64,000 bases of DNA, taken from NCBI GenBank assembly GCA_035610835.1, contig CM069455.1, forward strand, positions 18,923,874-18,987,873. The letters are read 5' to 3'. A program made the translations under genes and the position numbers. Below the pieces are notes generated by a model that was not told where the DNA came from, did no database searches, and worked only from the letters and a program-made list of their open reading frames with translations. Shown in pieces: positions 53,401-62,714 of the stretch. Source of the DNA: Ophiura sarsii (Eukaryota; Echinodermata; Ophiuroidea; Amphilepidida; Ophiuridae). How positions within the stretch are numbered: position 1 is the first letter of the stretch; each line of letters opens with the position of its first letter.

Positions 53401-55809
53401 TTTTTCATTTTCAAACATCACTTAGGAAACAGTCATAGGATTATTTTTAACTAAGTTTTATTGGTAAAATGTTTTACCTTACGATGTTATGACGACATTT
53501 TGAGAGGGGGACTTACTTTTGGTGTTGTGTTTAGTACTTTAACTTAACATTTGACACACTACTCAGCATATACTTCCCTAATTTGCACAATTAAGTAGCT
53601 ATTATGTAAATTAGGTAATTAATTATGCAAACTTGGTGAAGCTATTTATAACAAGGCAAACATTTTCTAATTTAAAGATTTGACTCTCATACCCAATTGT
53701 AACAATCACTAGTCTTGTTACAGTGCTCAGCCACTTGCTTGAGAATATGGGAAGTTCTCAATCTGAATGTGCCAAAATCATAACAATTTTACATCACTGA
53801 ATTGCGGATCGATTCCTGTTCGGGGAGCGACGATCTATTGGTTCATCTTTATTAGGTAGTAAGAAGTGACAAATCTTATGTTTCACTTTGTTTTCTCTGT
53901 TGGTAAATTGTTAGTAAAAATTAAAAGTGCAATTTTAGTTGGGTTTGGACCATACTGTACCATTGTTCACCTGCTTTTACATGATGAACAAATATCAACA
54001 TTGACTTATTTCTCTTGATTACGTCACATTTCATTAACTCCTGGGTCATCACCCATTATACAACACCTAAGAAAATCATTGTTATTTCATTGAAGGATTA
54101 TAGGTCACGTGTGATTAAATATCCGCTCCATTGCACGAATAATGAATGTTTATGAGTGCAATGGTAAGAATATTTTCATAAGGTGAAAGATGCAATGTTC
54201 CATTCAACGAGGCGGAGCCGAGTTGAATGGAACATTGCATCTTTCACCGAATGAAAATATTCTTTCCATTGCACGAATGAAAAAACATTCATTATTTGTT
54301 TTATACAACATCTAAGAAAATTATTGTCATTTGAAACAATATTATTCAGAGATTTATTTATAGTCGTGGGCTTACGTGTAGGCCTAATCGTGTTACGGCC
54401 GCCGAGCGTCTTAACCGTGCAATGTATCGTAGGGGTGATGCACGGCAAATCCTGCAATGGAGTGGATATTTAATCACACGTGACCTATAATCCTCCAATG
54501 AAATAACAATGATTTTCTTAGGTGTTGTATAAAAAACAAATAATGAATGTTTTTTCATTCGTGCAATGGAAAGAATATTTTCATTCGGTGAAAGATGCAA
54601 TGTTCCATTCAACTCGGCTCCGCCTCGTTGAATGGAATATTGCATCTTTCACCTCATGAAAATATTCTTACCATTGCACTCATAAACATTCATTATTCGT
54701 ATAACATACTTCAACCTGAGGTCATGCACCTGATAAATTAATAGTTTTGACATTTGTATTACTGCTATTCAGGCTGTTTCTGGTGAGCCCGTACAGAAAG
54801 TGTTACGTCCAGTGGTGAAGTTTGTACGTCTACCGTTGCTGTCACCAGAAGAGGTACAACAAATTGAAAAGGACAACGAAAAACAACCGATTATTCCTGT
54901 AAGTTTGAACTTGTTGTTTATAATTGCAATCATGCAGGGGAATAAACCATTTCAAATCCGTAAAATATACGATCGGTTCCGAATGTTTCCGATTAGCCGA
55001 GTGTTTGACGCTCGGTTACATGACTTGTCAGCTCACAAGTCATGTCCATGCACCGGAGAAATACAAATATGGTTTTCACCAGTCTGCCCTTGTGGTAGAT
55101 TGCGCTGATGTTGGTGATAGATTGTCTCCCATACAAAGTTGTATATTGCGGTCAGTTACAAAAACGGTGAAATAAAAGAGATTCGGGGTAATATTTTCAC
55201 TTTTTACCGTTCTGCTCGATATATTTGGAAGTTGCCGGTCGACGCGATTGTTGATAAAAAACAAATAGTCTCGTTCCACATTCTACTTCTCATGTGTGCG
55301 AGCGTGTATGTAAACATAGTAAATCCCTAGGCGGACAACCAATGCTATGAATGCGATCAACTGTTGCAAAGAACGCACTACGCACCTGCTCCACGTGACC
55401 TGTTTTTCCGAAGATTTCCGATCTCAATTTGAAATGGTCTATAGTCATAGGTCATATAATAACATTTAACCTCAAATCTAAGTCTGTTTCTAAACCAACT
55501 TGAGTGAGTTGACTCTAAACCAAATTTGACTGTCAAACATTGATATTTCTAATGTCAATATTTATGACTTTAACTCTTAACTCCCATGAATTAATTATTT
55601 TTCAGATGGCGCTTATATCATTTGCTTGGAAATTTCACGCCTTGCATGTATCACAACCAGGTAACCTGTTAACTACCTTACGCAAGGGAACAAAGGCAAG
55701 GGATACGCACCAAGGGCTTACTATGTGGGACAAATCACAGGCAGTGACCAATCGCAGACACGAGGGGATTCAAACTGACCAATCACAGGCAGGAAGAGAT
55801 TCAAACTGA
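47339..55809 (+). CDS. BTBD19: BTB/POZ-BACK domain protein, BTBD19 ortholog, complete spliced gene
   Basis: Six coding exons: 47339-47421, 50203-50413, 51001-51183, 52166-52297, 54773-54898, 55606-55809. All introns are GT...AG and phases agree. They total 939 nt, 312 residues plus stop; human BTBD19 is about 291. Residues 8-28 match the short N-terminal helix before the BTB fold. The BTB domain runs from about 28 to 115, with HRCILSARCEVFRAMF and the VMEFIYTN strand. The BACK domain runs from about 120 to 235, with VTYGQEDLKQKALDYI and KGFQELSAGGL. The WKFHAL and RKGTKARDTHQGL blocks match the vertebrate C-terminus. There is no Kelch or other third domain, as in BTBD19. BTB-BACK proteins commonly dimerise or act as Cullin-3 adaptors; BTBD19 itself is little studied, so a role is inference. 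It is divergent from AOPEP. Confidence 0.93.
47638..47800. mobile_element. MITE family B, copy 2, in BTBD19 intron 1
   Basis: ACTATAGGTAATATTAATAA is inverted as TTATTAATTTACCTATAGT. The interior shares CGCGCACAACCATT and GGGCGCGATCATCTT with 7529-7670. Confidence 0.9.
47818..48872. mobile_element. Tc1/mariner-like foldback (TACAGGGTGTCTC ends) in BTBD19 intron 1
   Basis: TACAGGGTGTCTCAAAAAAA is inverted as TTTTTTTGAGACACCCTGTA, bounded by TA. Arms of about 200 bp translate to near-identical peptides in opposite frames, a by-product of the inversion. The centre has inverted GGTAAGGTGGC/ACCACC blocks and two TGACGTCA sites (48198, 48224). No transposase frame remains. Confidence 0.92.
49451..49715. 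mobile_element. MITE family F, 5'-truncated copy behind a 25-bp G-run
   Basis: 49486-49715 matches 42995-43228 (AAAATCATGGTTTGAAAATA ... ATCACATAATATACCTTT). The left third of the element is missing, replaced by G(25)AGGGG at 49451-49480. Confidence 0.9.
50203..50413 (+). CDS. BTBD19: BTBD19 coding exon 2 (BTB core)
   Basis: The acceptor is TTTCCACAG|C, completing Ser28, and the donor is AAGATG|GTGAGT. It encodes residues 28-98, most of the BTB fold: DIKFIVG strand, AHRCILSARCEVFRAMF helix, and DPEIFLAVMEFIYTN. It ends in phase 0. Confidence 0.95.
50414..51000 (+). other. BTBD19 intron 2
   Basis: Short G-runs lie at 50445-50456 and 50600-50610. No element is recognised. Confidence 0.5.
51001..51183 (+). 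CDS. BTBD19: BTBD19 coding exon 3 (end of BTB, start of BACK)
   Basis: 61 codons, phase 0 at both ends (acceptor CAATTAG|GCT, donor ACCAAG|GTCAGT). It encodes residues 99-159. ASSIEYGLDELRRL closes the BTB fold; FNSACQAVQAAVTYGQEDLK opens BACK. Confidence 0.95.
51184..52165 (+). other. BTBD19 intron 3
   Basis: A purine tract (GAAAAGGAAAAGG repeats, 51490-51530) is present. No TIR element or coding sequence is seen. Confidence 0.5.
52166..52297 (+). CDS. BTBD19: BTBD19 coding exon 4 (BACK)
   Basis: 44 codons, phase 0 at both ends (acceptor TATTACAG|GAC, donor AACTCA|GTAAGT). It encodes residues 160-203. FKTKGFQELSAGGLGSILQ and the following acidic VDEMDVLAAVREW are typical BACK helices. Confidence 0.94.
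52389..52538. mobile_element. 150-bp MITE in BTBD19 intron 4
   Basis: CACTGTAAATTATGGAAGGT is inverted as AGGTGTGGTTTTGT...CTTAATTTGCAGTG. The CACTGnAAATTA terminus and the internal ACTTTTG / CAAAAGTAAATGC blocks resemble family E (36304, 40350). Confidence 0.82.
52782..52862. repeat. Two-copy ~40-bp tandem repeat
   Basis: TATGTCCACTGAATACTGA is followed by ACAACATTGTTTGTGT and then repeated with small changes. Confidence 0.9.
53006..53531. mobile_element. Foldback element in BTBD19 intron 4 (AAAAGTAAGTCCCCC termini)
   Basis: ACACAACACCAAAAGTAAGT is inverted as ACTTACTTTTGGTGTTGTGT. The ~200-bp arms are about 90% alike by eye. The loop holds TGAATGATCATGAATTGATT. The terminus is shared with the element at 44464. 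Confidence 0.94.
54046..54706. mobile_element. Nested palindromic element in BTBD19 intron 4
   Basis: The outer arms (54059-54140 and 54451-54530) share AACACCTAAGAAAATCATTG and TAGGTCACGTGTGATTAAAT. Each side also holds its own near-perfect ~120-bp palindrome centred on GGCGGAGCCGAGTTGAATGG (about 54220) or its mirror (about 54620). Four copies of GATGCAATGTTCCATTCAAC-type arms therefore lie within 660 bp. Confidence 0.93.
54773..54898 (+). CDS. BTBD19: BTBD19 coding exon 5
   Basis: 42 codons, phase 0 at both ends (acceptor CTATTCAG|GCT, donor ATTCCT|GTAAGT). It encodes residues 204-245, with PVVKFVRLPLLSPEEVQQIE and the KQPIIP motif, which has a close counterpart in vertebrate BTBD19. Confidence 0.94.
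54899..55605 (+). other. BTBD19 intron 5
   Basis: No clear TIR element is present. Overlapping short frames (54800-55108 read-through, 55139-55330) have no family signature. Confidence 0.45.
55606..55809 (+). CDS. BTBD19: BTBD19 terminal coding exon 6
   Basis: The acceptor is TTTTTCAG|ATG. It encodes residues 246-312. AWKFHALH and RKGTKARDTHQGL match the vertebrate tail. The final ~22 residues after about residue 290 are encoded by degenerate copies of a CCAATCACAG-type minisatellite that continues after the stop. The first AATAAA downstream is at 56001-56006. Confidence 0.9.
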   Translation: MALISFAWKFHALHVSQPGNLLTTLRKGTKARDTHQGLTMWDKSQAVTNRRHEGIQTDQSQAGRDSN

Positions 55810-56345
55810 CCAATCACTGGGAGCAGATGATTTAGATTGACAAATTACAAGCATCTGGTGATTTAACTACCTTACACAAGGGAACAAAAACAAATGAAAG
55901 TGAGACAAATTGTTGAGTGAAGTATACCTGAATTTCAACAGACCACCATTCAAAACAAAGTGCAGGACTGAGAGGGCTAATAAGTGATTAGCAGCTTGTG
56001 AATAAAACTACCAATATTGGCAGCAGGTGATTTAAACTCAGCAATTATAGACAGCATGCGATTTAAGTTGACCAATTACAAGCTACATGTGATTTAAGCT
56101 GACCAATCACAAGCTACATATGATTTAAGTTGACCAATTACAAGCTACATGTGATTAAAGCTGACCAATCACAAGCTACATTGTGATTTCAGCTTACCAA
56201 TCACATGCTACATGTGATTTAAGCTGATCAATCACAAGCTACATGTGATTTAAACTGAACAATCACAAGCTACATGTGATTTAAGCTGACCAATCACAAG
56301 CTACGTGTGATTAAAGCTGACCAATCACAGGCATTAGTCGATTTA
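55748..56345. repeat. CCAAT-containing minisatellite (31-bp core), overlapping BTBD19 3' end
   Basis: About nine to ten units of TTAAGCTGACCAATCACAAG plus CTACATGTGA lie at 56046-56345. Older, diverged units (AAACTGACCAATCACAGGCA) begin at 55748, inside the BTBD19 coding exon, and continue past its stop. Confidence 0.9.
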
Positions 56346-57370
56346 AATAGCCTAATTCACAGTCAGCACCAAATACACTATAACAATCTTCATTATTATA
56401 GCTCAAAGTTAAGTTGAGACAACCCTGTTTTTTCTTGCCACAAATCATGATGTTGTAATATCTGAATCATGATTTTATGATCATGATCTGATATGAAACA
56501 TGATTTTATGAGTCACAATGATCTGAATCATGATTTTATGAGTTTAAAGATACTCCTGCCTGAAAATGAGATGAATTTGATTAACACACATTATTTATTT
56601 ATTATGCTTAATACATTGTGCATTTGATTTCTATTCAAAGAAAATATGGTATTGGTTTGTTTGTTTATTGTGAAATCATTAGGAAATTAAACACATTAGA
56701 CACACTTTACTTTACATATTACTGCAAACAATTAATAAGGAGGACAACTTTGGTCAAGTTTGTAATAATATGTAATAAAATGTAATAACTTCTGTTCATT
56801 AGAATAACATGTACAAACAATAATTTCAGCATTCCAATTTTGTATACAGTATTTTACAATAATGCCGTCCATAAAGTAGAAAAGTGCAGCTTATATCATT
56901 CCGAATACATTCAAACTGTATATTATACGTCCATATAAATAGTTATTTATTATATTTATGTAACTTCAGAAGTTATATTAATGATGATCAACATATTTTA
57001 ATTTTAAAAAGCTTGCCATTATATATTTTCATATTCTTGCTATCATTTACACTTTTGTCTATTTATAGAGTGGTGTTTGCTGATGTTAATAAAGCCTGGT
57101 TTTATATAATAGGACTATTGTTCGCTATAATTTCTATTCTATGTGTAACATTGGATCTCTTTAATTAGAAGATGTACTACCTGTATTTAATACCCTGTTC
57201 CAGATGAAGACTAATTCATTGGTAGATAACCAGTGTAGTCATCTTGGGAGCCTTAAATTCACCCTTTTTAAGATGAGCACTCCCGATGTAATTCTATTGG
57301 AAGATGACTATTTGGAGAAAATCACCACATTGCATAGTATAGCTTTATTATAATATCTTCATCTGTGTAT
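56346..57370. other. Downstream of BTBD19, nothing recognised
   Basis: ATCATGATTTTATGA repeats lie at 56460-56545. A hydrophobic frame at 56884-57168 (plus) shows membrane-like composition, but the AT-richness alone could produce it. Confidence 0.45.
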
Positions 57371-57371
57371 A

Positions 57372-58109
57372 TACAGGGTGAATCAAAAAACATTGTGCAC
57401 GATTTGAAACGGATATTTGACCTTGATGCGTGCATTGAACCATGGATTCCTTGTTGTCAGTATAAAGCATTGTTAATCAAGTTTATCTTCCCAAGAATGA
57501 AAGTAATCGACTGAAAAAATAAGCAAACTGTGGCAAGTTTTTTAAACTGACCGCGTTTTTCGCCATTCCTATGGGATTTACACAGTTAAGACATGAATAT
57601 TCTTGCAGCATGATGGTATGGAGAGAGAGTCTACAAGCAAGATTCTCACTCCATATTATCATCATACTTGATTCTTTACGTATGTCAATTCTCGGATTCT
57701 CGCCAAAATTCTAACCCTTGATATCTATTGGGATCTACTATACAGAGTGAATCAAAACACATCTGAAACGACCATTTGACCTTGATACGTGCATTGAACC
57801 ATGAAATGTTTGTTGTTTGTAGTCTAGTTTATCCTCCCAAAAAATGAAAGTAATCGACTGAAAAATAAGCAAACTGCGCCACGTTTTGTAAACTGTCCGC
57901 GTTTTTTCGCATGGCAAAAACGCAGTCAGCTAGCAAAACTTATCACAGTTTGCTTATTTATCAATCGATTACTTTCATTTTTTGTTTTGGGAGTATAAAC
58001 TAGATTAATAACGCATGATACAGATAGCAAAAATTCTATGGTTCAATGCAAGCATCAAGGTCTAATGGCCGTTTTAAATCGTGCACGATGTTTTCTGATT
58101 CACCCTGTA
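57372..58109. mobile_element. mariner-like TIR element, one and a half copies (TACAGGGTGAATCA ends)
   Basis: TACAGGGTGAATCAAAAAAC at 57372 is inverted as TTTTCTGATTCACCCTGTA at 58091-58109. A second left end (TACAGAGTGAATCAAAACAC) at 57743 pairs with the same right end, giving a complete inner element of ~367 bp. The half copy outside suggests insertion or unequal exchange between relatives. Confidence 0.88.
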
Positions 58110-58690
58110 TATCACTAAAGGTAACCAACTTATAACATATGTAACCAACTTATAACAGATAGGGACAATTATGGCACGTTTATACCCTCGTCGTAGGGTA
58201 TCGCGCAACGTTGACGGATATGGGCGAGCATGTTGAAGCAATGTCAATTTTTATTCACCGACGTCGTGCATGAGACTTTACATTAGGTGATGAAGGTAGG
58301 TGGCTTACAGCAAATATAGCTTCTAAAAAAGCCTCTAATCCATAAACATGGGATCTCTTTATTCATTATAATCTATCATTAAGGTAACCATAGTACAACA
58401 TAGAGGGACAATTAGTTGATAGTCGTGCCTTAAAGAAACAAGACTTTCTATTGCACTAGTTTTAATTTAGGTTACCATGTAACATTATGTTACTTGCCTA
58501 ATATGGGCGACTTGTGAAGTAATTCTAAAACTGTTTTTGATAATTGTGTTTGTGATGACCCGGAAACTTTACTGTAAATACACAGGCCACAAACGAAAAT
58601 CCAAATTCAGACAGATCGATCAATGGTTATGACATGAAAAGTCAAATCACACATGAGGATATTAGCCGTGCTATCAACCCAATGACATAT
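58110..58690. other. Intergenic, nothing firm
   Basis: 58185-58260 has GTTGAAGCAATGTCAATTTT, related to the small TIR element at 1323. Otherwise nothing is recognised. Confidence 0.45.
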
Positions 58691-59180
58691 CTCATGGGAT
58701 GGGATATGACCGTTTACCAAAGAAAAGTTACATTATGCTTGTTTATCTTGACGAGAGAGGTTCGCTAATGTGGGCCACTGAGATCAAATTTATACTTTTT
58801 AATCATGGATTTGGACATGTATGGTGCAATCAAGGTGTTGGTGATGTAAATAGTTTTTACGTATGTTTTAGCAACGTATTCAGAATACCACCCAACAAAA
58901 CTGGTTTGTTGATATTACTTCTCTTGATAAATTAAGGACATATCGTAATTTCAAAAATCAATTATCACCTGAAAAATACTTATACAAATACGTCACATTG
59001 CAGTATCTTTCAAAATTAAGATGTGCCAGTCGTTCTTTTCGCATTGAAACCGGTAGGAGACGTGGAATAGATCGTAATGATCGTAAATGTTTGATGATTG
59101 TAACGTAGAAGATGAATTTCATTTTGTTATTATTTGTAATCAATATAAAACTGTACGTAATAGACATATCTCAACTAAGT
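58691..59180 (+). pseudogene. Broken LINE (non-LTR retrotransposon) C-terminal fragment
   Basis: The frame at 58699 reads LPKKSYIMLVYLDERG, then WATEIKFILFNHGFGHVWCN and NQGVG, typical of the region after the reverse transcriptase domain in invertebrate LINEs. After a frame change near 58880 it continues with LRTYRNFKNQLSPEKYLYKY and FRIETGRRRGI. After another near 59090 it gives a Cys/His block with VEDEFHFVIICNQYK. At least two frameshifts and no RT core mark a dead 5'-truncated copy. Confidence 0.82.
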
Positions 59181-59185
59181 ACCTG

Positions 59186-59441
59186 TCCAGCACTTCCTCG
59201 AAAGATCACTTAACGAAATAGGTCTCCCTGTACCAGCACTCCCTTGAAAGATCACTGAACGAAATAGGTTTCCCAGTACCAGCACACCAAAGATCACTGA
59301 ACGAAATAGGTTTCCCAGTACCAGCACACCAAAGATCACTAAACGAAATAGGTCTGCCAGTACCAACACTCCTTTCAAAGGTCACTTAATGAAGTAGGTC
59401 TTCCTGTACCAGCACTCCCTTCAAAGATCACTAAATGAAGT
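59186..59441. repeat. 46-bp minisatellite, left block
   Basis: Units follow CACTCCCTTCAAAGATCACT, AAACGAAGTAGGTTTCCCTG, TACCAG. There are about five to six units, some shortened. Confidence 0.93.
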
Positions 59442-60059
59442 AAAGTGCTCTACAAAAGAAAGTCGTACACGTTGTTTAGATCAATTGAAGTAACTTTTGA
59501 TTGTTTCTTTACCAAACAGGCTAGATAGACATTTGGATACATTTTTAGGCACATTTTGATACCAAACATAACACCTAGCAGCAAAGATAAACCATGATTA
59601 GCGCCATTTAAAGAAAATTAGTCACTTTTCAAAAGTCACATTTTCAATTACTACACGGGAGGAAAATGGGTGTGTGCGAGGTTCACCCGTGTGTGACACT
59701 GTTATTAACCAGGATTGGCCGGCGGGCAATCGATCACACTTTGCAGCCGTGTACACTACCCTGCACTGGGCGTACACTTAGTGAGCGGGATATTTGATTC
59801 CGAAAATAAAGGGCATTATGTGCTTGTTAACAATTGGTGTTTCCTTCCGCGTAGTGTATTGAAAATGTGACTTTTGAAAAGTGGCTAATTTTCTATAAAT
59901 GGTGCTAATTATGGATTATCTTTGTTGTTAGGGGTTATGTTTGGTATCAAAATGTGCCTAAAAGATTCATCCAAATGTCTATAGCCTGTTTGGTAAAAAA
60001 AGAATCGAAAATTACTTGACCTAAACAAAGTGTATGACTTTCTTTTGTTGAGCACTTTA
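59442..60059. mobile_element. 618-bp foldback inserted in the minisatellite
   Basis: AAGTGCTCTACAAAAGAAAG is inverted as CTTTCTTTTGTTGAGCACTT. The ~225-bp arms share TTACCAAACAGGCTA / TAGCCTGTTTGGTAA and CACTTTTCAAAAGTCACATT. TA is present on both sides, and removing the element plus one TA restores GAAGTAGGTTTC of the satellite unit. The centre (59660-59800) has a GGTTCACCCGTGTGTGACAC block of tRNA-like flavour. Confidence 0.93.
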
Positions 60060-60189
60060 GGTTTCTCTGTACCAGTACTCCCTTCAAATATCACTAAACC
60101 AAGTACCAGTACTCCCTTCAAATATCACTAAACCAAGTAGGTTTCCCTGTTACAGCACTCAAAGATCACTTAACGAAATAGGTATCCCT
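60060..60189. repeat. 46-bp minisatellite, middle block
   Basis: About three units lie between two insertions. Confidence 0.9.
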
Positions 60190-61206
60190 TTAAGAGTCTT
60201 CGAATACTCTTCAAACAACAATCGAAGGGTATTATACTGGTTTATACCATTCAATAGCATTCGGACAATTATAGGCTTCAATGTCAGTGGACCTGAATGG
60301 TGTTCGAATGGTATAATACTGATATAGCCTTCAAAACAATGCTATAGTATTCATTTTTTGAATGGTAATGATACCATTCAAAATATAATTTGATGCGAAG
60401 GCTATGGTCTCATGACCAAATAACTGTCATTTCAAATTTGCTGAGGAACATGGCAGTTGGGTGTACCTGCATGCAGGCTGCATGGAATCATGTATATTGC
60501 CTTCTATTCGAGGCATTATCATTTTTATTTGGATGTAGATGATCATATTATTATTATCTAGAGTAATGAATTTTTGCACTGTAGATGCTGATGGTAGTAA
60601 TGGCTAAAATGTGTAAAATTAGTTTACCAGTGGAATGAATGCTACATTGCTGAATTCTGCAGTCTACTTCAGGTAATTGCCAACGCACATGCATGGTGAT
60701 TTAACTAACATGATTTGGGGGTGCATTGGTATAAGGTGAGTAATTAAGGGTTGTGAATTGTTGGTGGCTGTGGAGGGGTTCCCCAAAGGTGTATGTATCC
60801 TGAGATAGGCCTGCTGTGTAAGGCCGGTACGTATATACAACACTCAACACATCTGAAGCCAATTATCAAATGTGATTTTGTACACGCTTATATGCCACAC
60901 TTCAATTCCAGCCATAATGGTATTTTACCCTTCGAATGGTATTATACCCTTCGAATGGAATTGCATATCCGTCAATTATAGTATTCAAATACCATTCAAT
61001 AATAGTATCCGTATCTCATTTAAATATTACGGCTCAGAGGAATGGTGTTCGAAGGCTGTTTATAGTCCTCGAAGACTGATTTGTACCATTCAACCATGTA
61101 TAATAAACTGAAGGGTATTTTGTAAACAGCATTCAAATATTGTATTCGAATACTATTTTTTGAATATTGAGTGAAGAGTGTTTGAAGGCTTTGCATTTCG
61201 ATAAGG
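60190..61206. mobile_element. ~1-kb insertion splitting the minisatellite
   Basis: The interior is unrelated to the satellite and contains many CCATTCGAA/TTCGAATGG and GGTATTATACC motifs that can pair with one another. The ends are only weakly inverted (CTTCGAATACTCTTCAAACA versus CTTCAAACACTCTTCACTCA complement). No coding capacity. Confidence 0.6.
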
Positions 61207-62145
61207 GTACTCCCTTCAAAGATCACTAGATGAAGTAGGTTTCCCAGCACCAGCACTCCTTCCAAAGTTCACTAAACCAGCGCTCCCTTCAAAGATAACT
61301 AAAGATCGAGTGAAGTAGGTTTCTCTGTACCAGTTCTCCCTTCAAATATCACTAAACAAGTAGGTTTCCCTGTACCAGCACTCCCTTCAAAGATCACTTA
61401 ACGAAATAGGTCTCCCTTCATCAGTACTCCCTTCAAAGATCACTAGACGAAGTAGGTTTCCCAGTATCAGAACTCCTTTCAAAGATCACTTGACTTGACT
61501 TGATCCCTGTACCAGCACTCCCATCAAAGATCATGTGAAGTAGGTTTCTCTGTACCAGTTCTCCCTTCAGATATCACTAAACCAAGTAGGTTTCCCTGTA
61601 CCAGCACACCCTTCAAAGATCACTTAACGAAATAGGTCTCCCTTTATCAGTACTCCCTTCAAAGATCACTAGACGAAGTAGGTTTCCCAGTACCAGAACT
61701 CCTTTCAAAGATCACTTGACGAAAAAAGGTCTCCCTTCAGAGATCACTAAACGAAGTAGGTTTTTCAGGTAGGTTCCTCTGTACCAGTTCTCCCTTCAAA
61801 TATCACTAAACCAAGTAGGTAAATATCACTAAACCAAGTAGGATTCCCTGTGCCAGCACTCCCTTCAAAGATCACTTAACGAAATAGGTCTTCCTTTATC
61901 AGTACTCCCTTCAAAGATCACTAGACGAAGTAGGTTTCCCAGTACCAGAACTCCTTTCAAAGATCACTTGACGAAAACGGTCTCCCTTCAGAGATCACTA
62001 AGCGAAGTAGGTTTTCCAGTACCAGCACTTCTTTCAACGATCACTAAACCAGCACTCCCTTCAAATATCACTAAGTGAAGTAGGTGTCTCTGTACCAGTT
62101 CTCCCTTCAAATATCACTAAACCAAGTAGGTCTCCCTGTCGCATA
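61207..62145. repeat. 46-bp minisatellite, right block with higher-order structure
   Basis: About 20 units. Larger blocks of four to five units are themselves repeated (for example around 61315-61480, 61550-61720 and 61780-61980). Confidence 0.93.
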
Positions 62146-62700
62146 CATTTGAAGATGAATACATGCTTAGCACACTCTATAGTTAAGATTTCACCGGGCA
62201 TGAGTGAGTGCTGTGACCCAGGTCATGAAACAGCCTTGGTTGCCAATAACAACCACAGGAAATTCAACTTATGGATGTGAGAAGCTCAACATGCTCGTTA
62301 TGTAAACAGCTTAATAATGGGTTCTTTTGAGATCAGATTTCAGGCACTGCTTGTGTGCATACACTGTGCATTGCATGCTTTGGTATTGGTTTATCCATAG
62401 TTTATCTCTCACAGTGAAATATGTATTCTATGCTATTTGAAGTTTTGCACAAACGGGGACCTATAATAAAATGAACTTTTTATCAAAACCAGGATCATAA
62501 TAATTTTGTATGCAGGTCTATGTAAAGAAACTAAAAATAGTGAAAATAAATAAAACAAGCAACAATTGTTCAAAATGTGTGAAGAGCGAAAATTTACACG
62601 CGCGAAAATTACCACTTTTACAGAAGTTAACTTGGATGAATTCATACCAGAAAATAAGGAACTGAATTGAACATCATAGCTAATGCAATTAAAAAACATA
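62146..62700. other. Intergenic with a MITE end fragment
   Basis: 62596-62622 (CGCGCGAAAATTACCACTTT, then TACAG) is one end of the TACTGTAAAAGTGG family without a partner. Nothing else is recognised. Confidence 0.5.
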
Positions 62701-62714
62701 CCCCAATCTAGCAC

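Noticed and set aside
54176..54645. Minus-strand frames 54176-54457 and 54358-54645 as exons
   Set aside because: They read across the nested palindrome; the peptide repeats mirror the inverted DNA and lie inside BTBD19 intron 4.
56884..57168. Hydrophobic 94-residue frame as a membrane protein
   Set aside because: AT-rich DNA readily yields Phe/Leu/Ile-rich frames; no start context, homology or neighbouring exon supports it.
59175..61265. Repetitive leucine/valine-rich minus-strand frames (59175-59378, 59909-60121, 61020-61265)
   Set aside because: They are translations of the 46-bp minisatellite or its insertions. The unit is not a multiple of three and the frames break.
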